Shown here: piece after piece, positions 53,324-63,072 of the stretch | Layout: every line of letters starts with the position of its first letter | Numbering within the stretch: position 1 is the stretch's first letter | Position numbers and translations under genes: made by a program | The notes under the pieces: model-generated | What the model was told of the DNA's origin: nothing | Seen by the model: the letters and a program-made list of their open reading frames with translations, nothing else | Databases searched by the model: none | Assembly (NCBI RefSeq): GCF_905175385.1 | Contig: NZ_HG992750.1 | Coordinates: 62,001 to 126,000, forward strand | From: Vibrio sp. B1FLJ16 | Lineage (GTDB): Bacteria; Pseudomonadota; Gammaproteobacteria; Enterobacterales; Vibrionaceae | Direction: 5' to 3' | DNA: 64,000 bases

Positions 53324-54412
53324 ATGAAAAAACGATATATTATTTTGCTTTTAGCTGTTGGCCTAGGACTAGGCTGGCTGACCCTAGGGGGAACGGCAGC
53401 TGTGATGCACTACACTTCGTCCACGGAGTTTTGTGTCTCTTGTCATACCATGGAAACCCCTCTTAAAGAGTATCAAGGCTCTGTTCACTTCAGCAACGCA
53501 AAAGGGATTCGAGCAGAATGTGCAGACTGCCACATTCCTCATGAGCCTCTGGATTACCTGTACACCAAAATTCGTGCGTCCAAAGACATCTACCACGAAT
53601 TCATAAGCGGTAAGATTGATACCCCGGAGAAGTACGAAGCACATCGCACAGAATTGGCTGAAATGGTTTGGGAACAGTTCCGAAAAAATGATTCTGCGAC
53701 GTGCCGTTCGTGCCATGAACTTGACGCGATGGAACCATTTGAGCAGTCACGCGATGCTGCGAAAATGCATGAATACGGGCTGGCAAACAATCAAACTTGT
53801 ATTGACTGTCACAAAGGTGTCGCTCACTTTGCTCCGGAAGCGGAGTTAGATAGCAAAGCGTTTGATACCTTGATGAGTTTTACCAACAGAACCTCACCAA
53901 ATGCGGAAGTCGTTTATCCAGTGACCACCATTACTATGGGTGAAATGGGTACGATTAATCCAACAACTCAATTGGAAGTTGTGAAATTAGAAGGCGATAC
54001 TCGTACCGTTAAATTGAATGCATACCAAATGAAAGGTGCAGAACAAGTGCTCTATATGGGTGAGGGTCAACGCGCGATAGTTGCAACGTTATCGGAGCAA
54101 GGTTTGCAAGCCCTTGAAGGTGGTGAATTTACCGCCGATGCTTATGGTAATGAATGGCGTTCTGTGACTTTAACTAGCACGATTGACTCTCCAGTTGTCG
54201 ATACACTTGAGCCAGTATGGTCATACGCAGAAGAGTTGGACAACGTTTACTGTTCGACTTGTCATGCGAAGATTCCTTCAAATCACTTTACGGTGAATGC
54301 ATGGGGACCTGTAGCGAAGAGCATGGGCGCTCGAACTGATATTACAGACGAGAACCTAGAAATTCTTACCAAGTTCTTCCAGCACCACGCAAAAGATGTG
54401 GTTGGTCACTAA
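53324..54412 (+). CDS. torY: Pentahaem c-type cytochrome, TorC/TorY-like
   Basis: Membrane-anchored electron donor of 362 residues (E. coli TorY has 366). The N-terminal anchor is residues 5-28; four NapC/NirT-type CxxCH sites (CVSCH, CADCH, CRSCH, CIDCH) are followed by a fifth (CSTCH) in the TorC C-terminal domain, so five c-haems. It takes electrons from the quinol pool and passes them to the terminal reductase encoded 22 bp downstream. The start at 53324 has GAG upstream; the frame extends six codons earlier without signal. Confidence 0.92.
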   Translation: MKKRYIILLLAVGLGLGWLTLGGTAAVMHYTSSTEFCVSCHTMETPLKEYQGSVHFSNAKGIRAECADCHIPHEPLDYLYTKIRASKDIYHEFISGKIDTPEKYEAHRTELAEMVWEQFRKNDSATCRSCHELDAMEPFEQSRDAAKMHEYGLANNQTCIDCHKGVAHFAPEAELDSKAFDTLMSFTNRTSPNAEVVYPVTTITMGEMGTINPTTQLEVVKLEGDTRTVKLNAYQMKGAEQVLYMGEGQRAIVATLSEQGLQALEGGEFTADAYGNEWRSVTLTSTIDSPVVDTLEPVWSYAEELDNVYCSTCHAKIPSNHFTVNAWGPVAKSMGARTDITDENLEILTKFFQHHAKDVVGH

Positions 54413-54434
54413 CAGTAAATAGAAGGATAAGATT

Positions 54435-56882
54435 ATGACTAATATGACCCGCCGCGGATTTCTGAAAGGCACTGGTATGGCGGCTGGTGCGATGGCATTC
54501 ACTTCGTTCGCGCCCTTGTCGGCTGCGTCTTCTAATGAACGCGGGAAAGGTATTCTCACCGCAGGTCGCATGGGCCCGATGCTGTGTGAAGTACAAGATG
54601 GCAAGCTGGTTTCTACAACAAATGCTCTGCCTCAGACTGTACCTAACAGCCTGCAAAGCACAGGGCCTGACCAGGTGCATACTAAGGCTCGTGTAAAATA
54701 CCCAATGGTGCGAAAAGGTTACCTGGCTAACCCATCTGCACCTGAGGGTGTGCGTGGTAGTGATGAGTTTGAGCGAGTTTCCTGGGATGAGGTTTATAAG
54801 CTGATTCATCAGCAGCATATGCGAATTCGCAAAACTTACGGACCGGCCTCTGTCTTCGCTGGGTCTTATGGTTGGCGTTCTAGTGGTGTACTACACAAAG
54901 CACAAACGTTGCTACAAAGGTACATGAGCATGGCTGGTGGCTACTCAGGTCACTTGGGTGATTACTCAACAGGTGCAGCTCAGATCATCATGCCGCACGT
55001 TGTCGGCTCTATAGAAGTGTACGAGCAACAAACCACTTACCCTGTCATTCTTGAACACAGTGATGTGGTGGTGCTTTGGGGCCTAAACCCGATTAACACC
55101 TTAAAAATTGCCTGGAGCTCAACCGACTGTGCTGGTTTAGAGTTCTTTCACCAATTGAAAAAGTCAGGTAAAACCATTATTGCGATTGACCCTATACGCT
55201 CTGAAACCATTGAGTTCTTTGGTGATAATGCAGAGTGGGTTGCACCACACCCGATGACAGATGTGGCAATGATGATGGGTATCGCACACACCTTGGTTAA
55301 ACAAGGTAAGCACGACAAAGCCTTCCTCGATAAATACACCACGGGTTATGACGTGTTCGAAGCTTATTTGTTTGGTGAGGAAGATGGTATTGAGAAGTCT
55401 GCTGAATGGGCTTCTGGCATTTGTGGCGTCCCTGCGAAGCAGCTGGAGCTGTTGGCTGATATCTTCAGTAAAAACCGCACCATGCTTATGTCTGGTTGGG
55501 GCATGCAGCGTCAGCAATACGGCGAGCAACGTCACTGGATGCTGGTTACCCTTGCATCTATGCTGGGGCAGATTGGCTTGCCGGGCGGTGGCTTTGGATT
55601 ATCTTACCACTACTCAAATGGCGGTAACCCTGCGCGTGATGCGGGTGTACTTCCTGCAATCTCGGCTTCATTAGGCGGAGGTTCTTCGGCTGGTAACGAC
55701 TGGGCAGTATCCGGTGCGGTACAAAGCTTCCCTGTTGCTCGAATTGTCGAGGCACTGGAAAATCCAGGTCAGACTTATCATCATAATGGTCATGAACTCA
55801 CATTTCCTGAGATTAAAATGATCTGGTGGGCTGGCGGTGCTAACTTTACTCACCATCAGGACACTAACCGTCTGATCAGAGCGTGGCAAAAGCCGGAACT
55901 GATCGTAATCTCAGAACCTTATTGGACTGCTGCTGCGAAGCACGCAGATATCGTATTGCCAATTACTACGTCTTTTGAACGTAATGATATGACGATGACA
56001 GGTGACTACAGTAACCAGCACCTTGTGCCGATGAAGCAGGTGGTTGATCCACAGGGTGAAGCGCGTAACGACTTCGATGTTTTCGCAGATTTAGCTGAGA
56101 TGATTGCTCCGGGTGGGCGTGACGTTTACACCGAAGAGAAAACCGAAATGGAATGGCTGTATGGGTTCTACAAAGTGGCGCAACAAGGCGGTCGTGGCTC
56201 TCGTGTAGCAATGCCAAACTTCAGTAAGTTCTGGGAAGACAACCAGCTGATCGAGATGAAGTGGAACGAGAAGAACGCACAGTTTGTTCGTTATGCTGAT
56301 TTCCGGGAAGATCCGGTATTGAACCCGCTGGGTACGCCGAGCGGTAAGATTGAAATCTTCTCGAAAACGATCGAAGGCTATCAGCTGGAAGATTGTCTGC
56401 CGCACCCGGCTTGGTTCGAACCAACAGAATATACCGGTAATGCGCAAAGCGGTGAACTGCAGTTAATGACCGCGCACGCTGCGCACCGTTTGCACAGTCA
56501 GTTTAACTACGCGAAGATCCGTGACGAGTATGCGATTGCAAACCGTGAACCAATTTGGATTCACCCTGAAGACGCTAAATCCCGTGGCATTAATACCGGT
56601 GATCTGGTGCGGGCGTTTAACAACCGTGGTCAGGTGCTGGTAGGGGCAGAAGTAACTGACCGAATCAAACAAGGATCTGTGTGTATTCACGAGGGGGGCT
56701 GGCCCGACTTAGATACGAATACCGGTATCTGTAAAAACGGCGGCTGTAACGTCTTGACGCTGGATATTCCGACATCGAGACTAGCCAACGGCTGCGCGGC
56801 GAACTCAGCACTGGTACGTATTGAAAAATACACGGGACCAGAGTTAGAACTCACAGCGTTTGAGCCACCGAAAAACGGTTAG
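54435..56882 (+). CDS. torZ: Periplasmic TMAO/biotin-sulfoxide-type molybdoenzyme, TorZ-like
   Basis: A TAT-exported reductase of 815 residues (E. coli TorZ 809, TorA 848). The twin-arginine signal is [16 protein letters not shown]. It belongs to the DMSO-reductase family with Mo-ligand serine in YGWRSSG; no iron-sulfur motif. It reduces trimethylamine N-oxide or related N- or S-oxides, a common marine electron acceptor. Partner of the upstream cytochrome; no TorD or TorSTR gene is nearby. Ends in a strong intrinsic terminator. Confidence 0.92.
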   Translation: MTNMTRRGFLKGTGMAAGAMAFTSFAPLSAASSNERGKGILTAGRMGPMLCEVQDGKLVSTTNALPQTVPNSLQSTGPDQVHTKARVKYPMVRKGYLANPSAPEGVRGSDEFERVSWDEVYKLIHQQHMRIRKTYGPASVFAGSYGWRSSGVLHKAQTLLQRYMSMAGGYSGHLGDYSTGAAQIIMPHVVGSIEVYEQQTTYPVILEHSDVVVLWGLNPINTLKIAWSSTDCAGLEFFHQLKKSGKTIIAIDPIRSETIEFFGDNAEWVAPHPMTDVAMMMGIAHTLVKQGKHDKAFLDKYTTGYDVFEAYLFGEEDGIEKSAEWASGICGVPAKQLELLADIFSKNRTMLMSGWGMQRQQYGEQRHWMLVTLASMLGQIGLPGGGFGLSYHYSNGGNPARDAGVLPAISASLGGGSSAGNDWAVSGAVQSFPVARIVEALENPGQTYHHNGHELTFPEIKMIWWAGGANFTHHQDTNRLIRAWQKPELIVISEPYWTAAAKHADIVLPITTSFERNDMTMTGDYSNQHLVPMKQVVDPQGEARNDFDVFADLAEMIAPGGRDVYTEEKTEMEWLYGFYKVAQQGGRGSRVAMPNFSKFWEDNQLIEMKWNEKNAQFVRYADFREDPVLNPLGTPSGKIEIFSKTIEGYQLEDCLPHPAWFEPTEYTGNAQSGELQLMTAHAAHRLHSQFNYAKIRDEYAIANREPIWIHPEDAKSRGINTGDLVRAFNNRGQVLVGAEVTDRIKQGSVCIHEGGWPDLDTNTGICKNGGCNVLTLDIPTSRLANGCAANSALVRIEKYTGPELELTAFEPPKNG

Positions 56883-56900
56883 AAAATAGCATTAGAAAGC

Positions 56901-56931
56901 AAGAAGCCAGCGATTCGCTGGCTTCTTTTTT
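56901..56931. terminator. Intrinsic terminator after the tor-like operon
   Basis: Perfect 12-bp stem AAGAAGCCAGCG/CGCTGGCTTCTT with a three-base loop and a T run. It separates the tor-like operon from the convergent thi operon. Confidence 0.88.
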
Positions 56932-56932
56932 A

Positions 56933-57547
56933 TCACTGCATTAATCCAAGCAAGTACTCACATGCTCTCTTTGGGTCGTCCGCATGACAGATTGCCGATA
57001 CCAGAGCTAAGCCGTGTACGCCAGTCGCGCTGAGTTCTGGAATATTACTTTCGTTGATGCCACCAATCGCGACAATGGGAAGAGAAGTGGATCTGAGTGC
57101 CAGCTTCAATCCTTCAATCCCCCAGTGTTTTTTAGTATTGGTTTTTGTCGGTGTCGCATAGATGGCACTTAATCCTATGTAATCTATAGGTAGGGCATCA
57201 ACTTCTGCAAGCTGCTGTTCATTTTCGATAGATAAGCCGAGGATTTTGTGCGAGCCAATCAGTTTGCGGGCAATATTTGCAGGCATGTCAGATTGACCGA
57301 GATGGACACCATCAGCATCGACAGCGAGCGCAACGTCAACCCGGTCGTTGATGATTAACGGGACATTGGTGCCCTGGAGGATCTCTTTTACTGCTTGCGC
57401 TCGCTCGATGAAAGCACGTACGTCACCATGTTTTTCGCGCACTTGTACCATGGTTACGCCACCTTCGACTGCTCTGCGAACCACATGCTTCAACGTAGCG
57501 AGATCTTGTTGGTCATCGGTGACCAGATAAAGGCGATAGGCGTTCAT
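56933..57547 (-). CDS. thiE: Thiamine-phosphate synthase
   Basis: TIM-barrel enzyme of 204 residues that joins HMP-PP and HET-P to thiamine phosphate. Core blocks are TMVQVREKHGD, DRVDVALAVDADGVHLGQSDMP and YATPTKTNTKKHWG, the pyrophosphate-binding loop. It is the last gene of the thiD-thiZXY-tenA-thiM-thiE operon, 64 bp after thiM. Start at the given ATG. Confidence 0.95.
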   Translation of the reverse strand: MNAYRLYLVTDDQQDLATLKHVVRRAVEGGVTMVQVREKHGDVRAFIERAQAVKEILQGTNVPLIINDRVDVALAVDADGVHLGQSDMPANIARKLIGSHKILGLSIENEQQLAEVDALPIDYIGLSAIYATPTKTNTKKHWGIEGLKLALRSTSLPIVAIGGINESNIPELSATGVHGLALVSAICHADDPKRACEYLLGLMQ

Positions 57548-57611
57548 ATTATTTCCTTTGTGCCTCTGTCCATTTTATGAGCCAGAGGCATCTTTCTTTA
57601 AATATTCGTTT

Positions 57612-58409
57612 TTAGTCTTCGATGGCTTGCAGTTTCAGTCGTGTCGCCAAAGTTTGGCTATCAAGCTGATACAGTTCATCAAGTAATGCTAACTGTAAGC
57701 TGCCTGGCCCGCGCGCTTGCTCGGCGGCGATTTCACCCGCTACGCCAAGTACAGCCGCGGCGGCTAAACCCGTCTGGTCACCAACGGCTGCAAACGCACC
57801 AGTTAGTGCAGTCAGCGTACAGCCCATTCCTGTTACGTATGGCATCATCTCGTGGCCATTGTTGAGTGTTACGGTTTGGGATTTCGTCACTATATAATCC
57901 GTCTCGCCAGAAATAACAACGTTTGCACCGTACTCTGCAACGAGGAACTGAGCGGCACCTAACGCGGCATCACTGCTGTCCAGAGCATCAACACCTTTGC
58001 TCTGAGCTTGCTCTCCGGCCAGCGCAATGATTTCCGACGCATTACCACGAATGATGAGTTTGTCAGCCAGGCGTGCAATCTGGCGGGATGATTCAGTGCG
58101 TAGCGCGCTTGCTCCGCAGCCGACAGGGTCGAGGACGACGATTTTACTATTGGCATTGGCTTGCTCAACAGCAAAGAGCATTCGTGGTATCCAGACACTG
58201 TCTAGTGTGCCAATGTTGATAACCAGTGCTCCAGCAAATGACATCATCTCTGTCATCTCTTGTTGGGAGTGAGCCATGATCGGCGAGGCTCCAGTTGCCA
58301 GCAGTGCATTGGCGGTGTTGTTCATTACTACGTAGTTAGTGATGCTAACCACTAATGGCTTTTGTTGGCGTACTGAGTTTAACGCTTGAGTGATTTGTTC
58401 AATTAACAT
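57612..58409 (-). CDS. thiM: Hydroxyethylthiazole kinase
   Basis: Phosphorylates the salvaged thiazole alcohol. From the ATG at 58409 (CGGAGAA upstream) it has 265 residues, near E. coli ThiM (262); a longer frame adds ten residues overlapping tenA. Family blocks are [34 protein letters not shown] and [11 protein letters not shown]. Gap of 13 bp after tenA. Confidence 0.95.
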   Translation of the reverse strand: MLIEQITQALNSVRQQKPLVVSITNYVVMNNTANALLATGASPIMAHSQQEMTEMMSFAGALVINIGTLDSVWIPRMLFAVEQANANSKIVVLDPVGCGASALRTESSRQIARLADKLIIRGNASEIIALAGEQAQSKGVDALDSSDAALGAAQFLVAEYGANVVISGETDYIVTKSQTVTLNNGHEMMPYVTGMGCTLTALTGAFAAVGDQTGLAAAAVLGVAGEIAAEQARGPGSLQLALLDELYQLDSQTLATRLKLQAIED

Positions 58410-58422
58410 ATCGATTCTCCGA

Positions 58423-59091
58423 TTAACTTTGCAGAGCATTCAGGCCTTGTTGCCAGAAAGCGATTTCCATACGTGTAGCAGTTTTAAATACCTGAATCAG
58501 GTTTTGACCGCGTTGGCTGTTGATGTCGATTTCATCTAACAGCTCATTAAAGTGCTCTGCACCGTTGGCAACGCCAGACTGGAATTCTTCACCGCCATAG
58601 AGGGTAATCCAGCTAGCGTAAGGATTGCCTTCAATAACAGTACTTTTATCTTCTAACAGCATTTTCCCAATGACCGCGTAGCCTATAGAGCAAGGCGCAA
58701 GCGCTGCATATAAGTCAACTAAATCCCCCGTCATGCCTGCATCTAATACATATCGTGTGTAGGCGACAGTGCCGAAATCTTCTGGCTCGTTTTCAAGATC
58801 GGACTCTGTTAATCCCCATTGAGCGCAATAAGTCACATGATGAGAAATCTCAGAATCTAATAGCGCATGAACACTAGGTAGTGCACGGCGCATATCATCC
58901 AACGTGCGTGCTTTATAAATCGCTAACGCATAAGCACGAGCGTATTGCTTCAGAAACAAAAAGTCCTGTTTCAGATAATGAAGAAAACAAGGCTGTGCGA
59001 GCGTGCCTTTCGCCAGTTGCTGAACGAAGAGGTGTTGTGTGTATGCCTGCCAATCTTGATGGCAAGCGTCGATCAAATCTTGATATTTCAT
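58423..59091 (-). CDS. tenA: Aminopyrimidine aminohydrolase (thiaminase II)
   Basis: A TenA/THI-4 helical protein of 222 residues that releases HMP from degraded thiamine. Catalytic cysteine region is ALAPCSIGY, with acidic residues at NEPEDFG and the C-terminal EQ-type helix [10 protein letters not shown]. Salvage of base-degraded thiamine via ThiXYZ and TenA is a known pathway; the whole set is here in one operon. Confidence 0.94.
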   Translation of the reverse strand: MKYQDLIDACHQDWQAYTQHLFVQQLAKGTLAQPCFLHYLKQDFLFLKQYARAYALAIYKARTLDDMRRALPSVHALLDSEISHHVTYCAQWGLTESDLENEPEDFGTVAYTRYVLDAGMTGDLVDLYAALAPCSIGYAVIGKMLLEDKSTVIEGNPYASWITLYGGEEFQSGVANGAEHFNELLDEIDINSQRGQNLIQVFKTATRMEIAFWQQGLNALQS

Positions 59092-59109
59092 AATGGGGTA
59101 ACCTCAGGA

Positions 59110-60060
59110 TCAGTCAAAGCTGGGTACGTAATCTTTAGCTTTTGGTAGCGTTTCAATGATTTTTTGCGTGTACATAAACTCGGCGTAATCGTCGTAGCGT
59201 TTTAGATCAATGGCAGATGGACGAAGTGCGAAACGGGTTAAAGTGTCGTTCCAGGCGCGTTGGTTGAGTTCGTTGTTCAGTGTGTCCGGTGAGTAGGCAA
59301 CAAACTCTTTCCAGGATGTTTTTGGGTGGTTGACGATGTAAGTCGTTGCTTGTTCTAGCGCTTTATTGAAGGCTTTAATCGCCTCTTTATCGTAGGAATT
59401 TGCATTTGCGACGAAGACCAGTTCGTCATAGGCAGGCACGCCGTGTTCTTCTGGGAAAAATGCTTTGGCTTTGTAACCTTCCAGTGCTAGTTGATTGTTT
59501 TCGAAATTGCGTAAGCCACCCCAAATGGCATCTACTTTTCCTGATGCAAGGGAAGAGGAGAGAGCCCAACCTACGTTAATTAGTTGCACGTCTGATAGTT
59601 TAATGTTCTCCTGCGCGAGCATAGTACCAATAGTGGCTTCTTCAGTGCCTGCAATAGCAATACCAATTTTCTTGCCTTTAAGATCGCGTAAGTTGTCGTG
59701 TTTACCGTTATCCAGCACCATTAAGGTATTGAGCGGGGTGGCAATGAGCGTTGCTGAGCGAATAAGTGGCAGACCAGCTGCAACATCAATCGTTAGGTTT
59801 GGTTGGTAGGAAATCGCCATATCTACTTTGCCGGCGGCGACCAGTTTAGGTGGCGTGCTTGGGTCAGCTGGCTCTTGAATATTGACCTTCAAGTCTTGCT
59901 CTTTGAAGTAGCCTCGCTCCTTTGCAATAACGATGGGGCCATGGTTCGGGTTGACGAACCAATCTAACATCAGTGTTATCTCTTTTTCCGCTGCAAGTGC
60001 GTTAGTTGAAACGATTGAAGCGAGAAGCACGCTAGTGCTGATTAGTTTAATTTTATTCAC
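59110..60060 (-). CDS. thiY: ABC transporter pyrimidine-precursor-binding protein
   Basis: Periplasmic binding protein of 316 residues with a signal peptide (cleavage after ALA). EITLMLDWFVNPNHGPIVIAKERGYF matches NMT1/ThiY proteins, which bind N-formyl-aminopyrimidine or HMP. Partner of ThiX and ThiZ. Ahead of it in the operon is thiX, 23 bp away. Confidence 0.93.
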   Translation of the reverse strand: MNKIKLISTSVLLASIVSTNALAAEKEITLMLDWFVNPNHGPIVIAKERGYFKEQDLKVNIQEPADPSTPPKLVAAGKVDMAISYQPNLTIDVAAGLPLIRSATLIATPLNTLMVLDNGKHDNLRDLKGKKIGIAIAGTEEATIGTMLAQENIKLSDVQLINVGWALSSSLASGKVDAIWGGLRNFENNQLALEGYKAKAFFPEEHGVPAYDELVFVANANSYDKEAIKAFNKALEQATTYIVNHPKTSWKEFVAYSPDTLNNELNQRAWNDTLTRFALRPSAIDLKRYDDYAEFMYTQKIIETLPKAKDYVPSFD

Positions 60061-60083
60061 GGGGTTCTTCCTTTTTTATTTCC

Positions 60084-60884
60084 CTATTTGTTTTCCCAGG
60101 GAATGGCTTTTTTCAGTAGTTTGTCAGTAGTGAAATACAGTGAGATGGATAGCATGGCGAGGATAAGTAGTGCTGCAAACATCTCGTCGATGATCATGCG
60201 CGCGTTAGCTTGCAGCATCAGATAACCCAAGCCCTCACTTGAACCGACCCACTCACCGACGACCGCGCCAATCGGGGCGATAACTACCGCGACACGAATG
60301 CCAGAGGCGAGTGTGGGTAATGCCGCAGGCAGTTGAATATGGCGGAGAAGTTGCCATTTTGATGCGCCCATCGTTTTGGCCAGATCCAGATACCCGCTTG
60401 GGGTATTGCGTAAACCGTCGTAACAACACGTCGTAACAGGGAAAAAGATGATGATTGCTGCCATGACGACTTTTGAAGCGATGCCGTAACCCAGCCAGAG
60501 CATTAAGACAGGTGCGATGGCAAAAACCGGAATTGCTTGGCTTGCAATCAGAATTGGCAACAGCCAGCGTTTTAGCGGTTCGAACAGCAACATTTGCAGC
60601 GCAAACAGCAAGCCCATCGATAAACCGAGTCCAAGACCAAGCAGGATCTCTTGCGCGGTTACCCAGGTGTGTACGAGCAATACGTCGTAGCGGGAGAGCA
60701 GTCTATTAAGTACATCAACAGGTGCTGGCAAAATGAAACTCGGCATATTGAATGCGACAACTATCAATTGCCACAGACCTAAAATCACAGCGGTACTGAT
60801 CATCAATCTCAGCACAGGATGAGTGACTCGATCTTTCTTATTGGTGCGTGTCGAGATGGAGTTGTATTGAGTCATATCACTCAT
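60084..60884 (-). CDS. thiX: ABC transporter permease for a thiamine pyrimidine precursor
   Basis: A six-helix inner-membrane subunit of 266 residues with the EAA-type loop (MGASKWQLLRHIQLPAALP). Overlaps the thiZ gene by eight bases, so coupled translation is likely. Confidence 0.92.
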   Translation of the reverse strand: MSDMTQYNSISTRTNKKDRVTHPVLRLMISTAVILGLWQLIVVAFNMPSFILPAPVDVLNRLLSRYDVLLVHTWVTAQEILLGLGLGLSMGLLFALQMLLFEPLKRWLLPILIASQAIPVFAIAPVLMLWLGYGIASKVVMAAIIIFFPVTTCCYDGLRNTPSGYLDLAKTMGASKWQLLRHIQLPAALPTLASGIRVAVVIAPIGAVVGEWVGSSEGLGYLMLQANARMIIDEMFAALLILAMLSISLYFTTDKLLKKAIPWENK

Positions 60885-61635
60885 AATCTTTTTCCAACTG
60901 TTCTAAGATTTCTTGCTGCAACGTGGCAGATTCGCCATTCAGTATGCGAGGTGGTAGAGAGTCAGGAACGATGAGAGATTGAGCCCGTGCTGGCGTACCT
61001 TGCAGAATATACAATTGGTGGGCAAGACGAACCGCTTCTTGTGGATCATGAGTAATCAGCACTACAGTTTTTTCTTTGAGCAGAGTGGCGGATAACGTCT
61101 GTAGCTTGTGTCTGGTCACAGCGTCGAGCGCAGAGAAGGGCTCGTCCATCAAAACCACGGGTTTGTCTTGCATTAAAGTGCGGGCAAGGGCGACACGCTG
61201 GCGCATACCTCCGGAAAGCTGATCGGGTTTCGCAAACACGTAGTCAGCTAAGCCAACTTGTTTCAACAATTGACTAGCGCGCTTACTCTGAGCTGCTGAA
61301 TTTGAGTTGGGATGAGAAAAGCGAGAACTCAGACAGACGTTATCCGAAACACTGAGCCATGGCAGCAGTAAATCTTGCTGCGCCATGTAGGCGATACGTT
61401 GGTGAAGAGCTAACCCATCGGTTGTTGTTAGCTCGCCTTGCCACTCAACTTGGTCATCTAGCAAGCCAGCCAGATAACGCAAAATAGTGGTTTTACCGCA
61501 GCCACTGCGCCCTAATATTACTGTCCACTGACCCGAAGGGATCGTCATGTTTAACCTCGCCAGCGTTGGTATCTCGCTGTTGTTGTATCGCAGGCTGACA
61601 TTAACAAGCTGAATTCCGGCCGTATTAGCAAACAT
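60877..61635 (-). CDS. thiZ: ABC transporter ATPase for a thiamine pyrimidine precursor
   Basis: ATPase of 252 residues from the ATG at 61635 (GGGAAAG upstream). A longer frame would add 64 residues that lie inside thiD in another frame, so the internal start is right. Walker A is LGRSGCGKTT, signature LSGGMRQRV and Walker B VVLMDEPF. Overlaps thiD by 11 bases. Confidence 0.93.
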   Translation of the reverse strand: MFANTAGIQLVNVSLRYNNSEIPTLARLNMTIPSGQWTVILGRSGCGKTTILRYLAGLLDDQVEWQGELTTTDGLALHQRIAYMAQQDLLLPWLSVSDNVCLSSRFSHPNSNSAAQSKRASQLLKQVGLADYVFAKPDQLSGGMRQRVALARTLMQDKPVVLMDEPFSALDAVTRHKLQTLSATLLKEKTVVLITHDPQEAVRLAHQLYILQGTPARAQSLIVPDSLPPRILNGESATLQQEILEQLEKDYE

Positions 61636-62494
61636 CTTTATCTTTCCCGCAATTAGAGCTTGCGAAGAAGTGGTGAACCGGGCCGTGACCTTTGCCGACA
61701 TCGAGTTCATCTGCATGGGCGATCGCTTGACAGATATACTGTTTAGCCAAATACACGGCTTTCGGCAGGTCGTATCCTTGTCCAAGGTAAGAAGCAATCG
61801 CAGAAGAGAGGGTACAACCTGTGCCATGTGTATTTTGAGTAGGGAAACGCTTGGCGCTAATGAGCTCTGAAGAGTCTTGCATGATCAGTAGGTCGCTACT
61901 GTTTTCGTCTTTCTCTAGATGACCACCTTTAAGTAATACTGCTTTAGCGCCCAGCGCACGCAGATCCGCAATCATGTCACTCATTTCATCTTCGGATGTA
62001 GGTACAGGCTTTCCTGTTAATGCGGAACCTTCAGGGAGATTGGGGGTGATGATGTCAGCGAGCGGAATGAGCTCGTGTTTTAATGTGTCGATCGCGGAGT
62101 GCTCGAGGAGTAAATCTCCGCTGGTGGCCACCATTACCGGATCAATGACTAGATGCTTCGGCTGGTATTGTTTAATTTTGTTCGCAACGACTTTGATTAT
62201 ATTTGCGTCTGCTAGCATGCCGATTTTAACCGCCACGATATTAAGGTCGGTAAACACCGCATCGAGTTGGCTTTCTACGTGCTCAAGTGGGATAGGAAAA
62301 ATGGCGGAAACGCCTTGAGTATTTTGCGAAGTGATGGCGGTAATGACAGAACAAGCAAAACTGCCTGTCGCAGACATGGCTTTGATGTCTGCCTGAATAC
62401 CCGCACCACCGCCACTGTCTGATCCTGCGATCGTTAACACGATGGGAACTAGTGAGGATGGCGTCTTGTCTGAATAAGGCTGTGATTGTGTCAT
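61625..62494 (-). CDS. thiD: Hydroxymethylpyrimidine/phosphomethylpyrimidine kinase
   Basis: Ribokinase-fold enzyme of 289 residues that makes HMP-PP. Recognisable: VLTIAGSDSGGGAGIQADIKAMSA, VIDPVMVATSGDLLL, and THGTGCTLSSAIASYL with the catalytic cysteine. It is the first gene of the operon and is directly behind the TPP riboswitch (about 110 bases). GGAGCGACC precedes the ATG. Confidence 0.95.
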   Translation of the reverse strand: MTQSQPYSDKTPSSLVPIVLTIAGSDSGGGAGIQADIKAMSATGSFACSVITAITSQNTQGVSAIFPIPLEHVESQLDAVFTDLNIVAVKIGMLADANIIKVVANKIKQYQPKHLVIDPVMVATSGDLLLEHSAIDTLKHELIPLADIITPNLPEGSALTGKPVPTSEDEMSDMIADLRALGAKAVLLKGGHLEKDENSSDLLIMQDSSELISAKRFPTQNTHGTGCTLSSAIASYLGQGYDLPKAVYLAKQYICQAIAHADELDVGKGHGPVHHFFASSNCGKDKDVC

Positions 62495-62603
62495 GGTCGC
62501 TCCTATTACAAGACGTATAGGAACTGACTTTGACCCTTGTAGACAGATCGGTTTTCGGACCCGCTATTGCTAACCTAGGAAATTAGGTGAAGGCTAAGTG
62601 CTC

Positions 62604-62694
62604 ATAGTTCCCTACGTCAGTGCTAACTGAATCAGGTTCAACGGGTCTCGAATTTCGATCTCAGCCGACGCGTACTGCGTGGCCCCCCGACTAT
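62604..62694 (-). promoter_or_regulatory. TPP riboswitch (THI element)
   Basis: On the minus strand: ATAGT opens P1, then CGGGGGGCCACGCAG, the conserved GGCTGAGA core, ACCCGTTGAACCTGAT, a variable arm, and GTAGGGAACTAT closing P1 (ATAGT/ACTAT). All hallmarks of the aptamer are present. TPP binding should lower expression of the seven-gene operon. The expression platform lies between 62603 and 62495. Confidence 0.95.
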
Positions 62695-63072
62695 TTCGCT
62701 AGGATGATAGCAGGACAGTTACTCAAGGGGTATGCTTTTTTGAGGGTAATTATTCTTGTGCGTTCATTTATGCGATGCGAGTGTTAGAGTAAGCTTATAC
62801 CTGATTTGTAACGCACAAATCCTCAGTGCAACCCACTGACGAAAGCGTAGAAACTGGAATTTTTGATAATTAATCGTGGTCTCATTTAGCAAGGATTAGC
62901 ACAAAACAAGGTTAAAAAACTGTTAAGATTTTACACGTTGCCAATATAACTTTACTGAATTAACAGTGAGTTATTTAACCTGGGCTTAGGTTAAGGAAGT
63001 CGGTAAATGTTTGACTATTTCGAGAACAGGTTAATTTGGAAGGCTAAGACGATCATCGAGCAAGGAGACTTC
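62695..63072. other. Divergent region between the thi operon and the TldD-family gene
   Basis: Holds the promoter of the riboswitch leader and that of the plus-strand gene. A small stem GATTTGT/ACAAATC is at 62803-62821. An in-frame ATG at 63007 could extend the TldD-family protein by 22 residues. No other gene is seen. Confidence 0.5.

Noticed and set aside
61636..61827. N-terminal extension of the thiZ frame
   Set aside because: The 64 extra residues lie within thiD in another frame and do not resemble an ABC ATPase.
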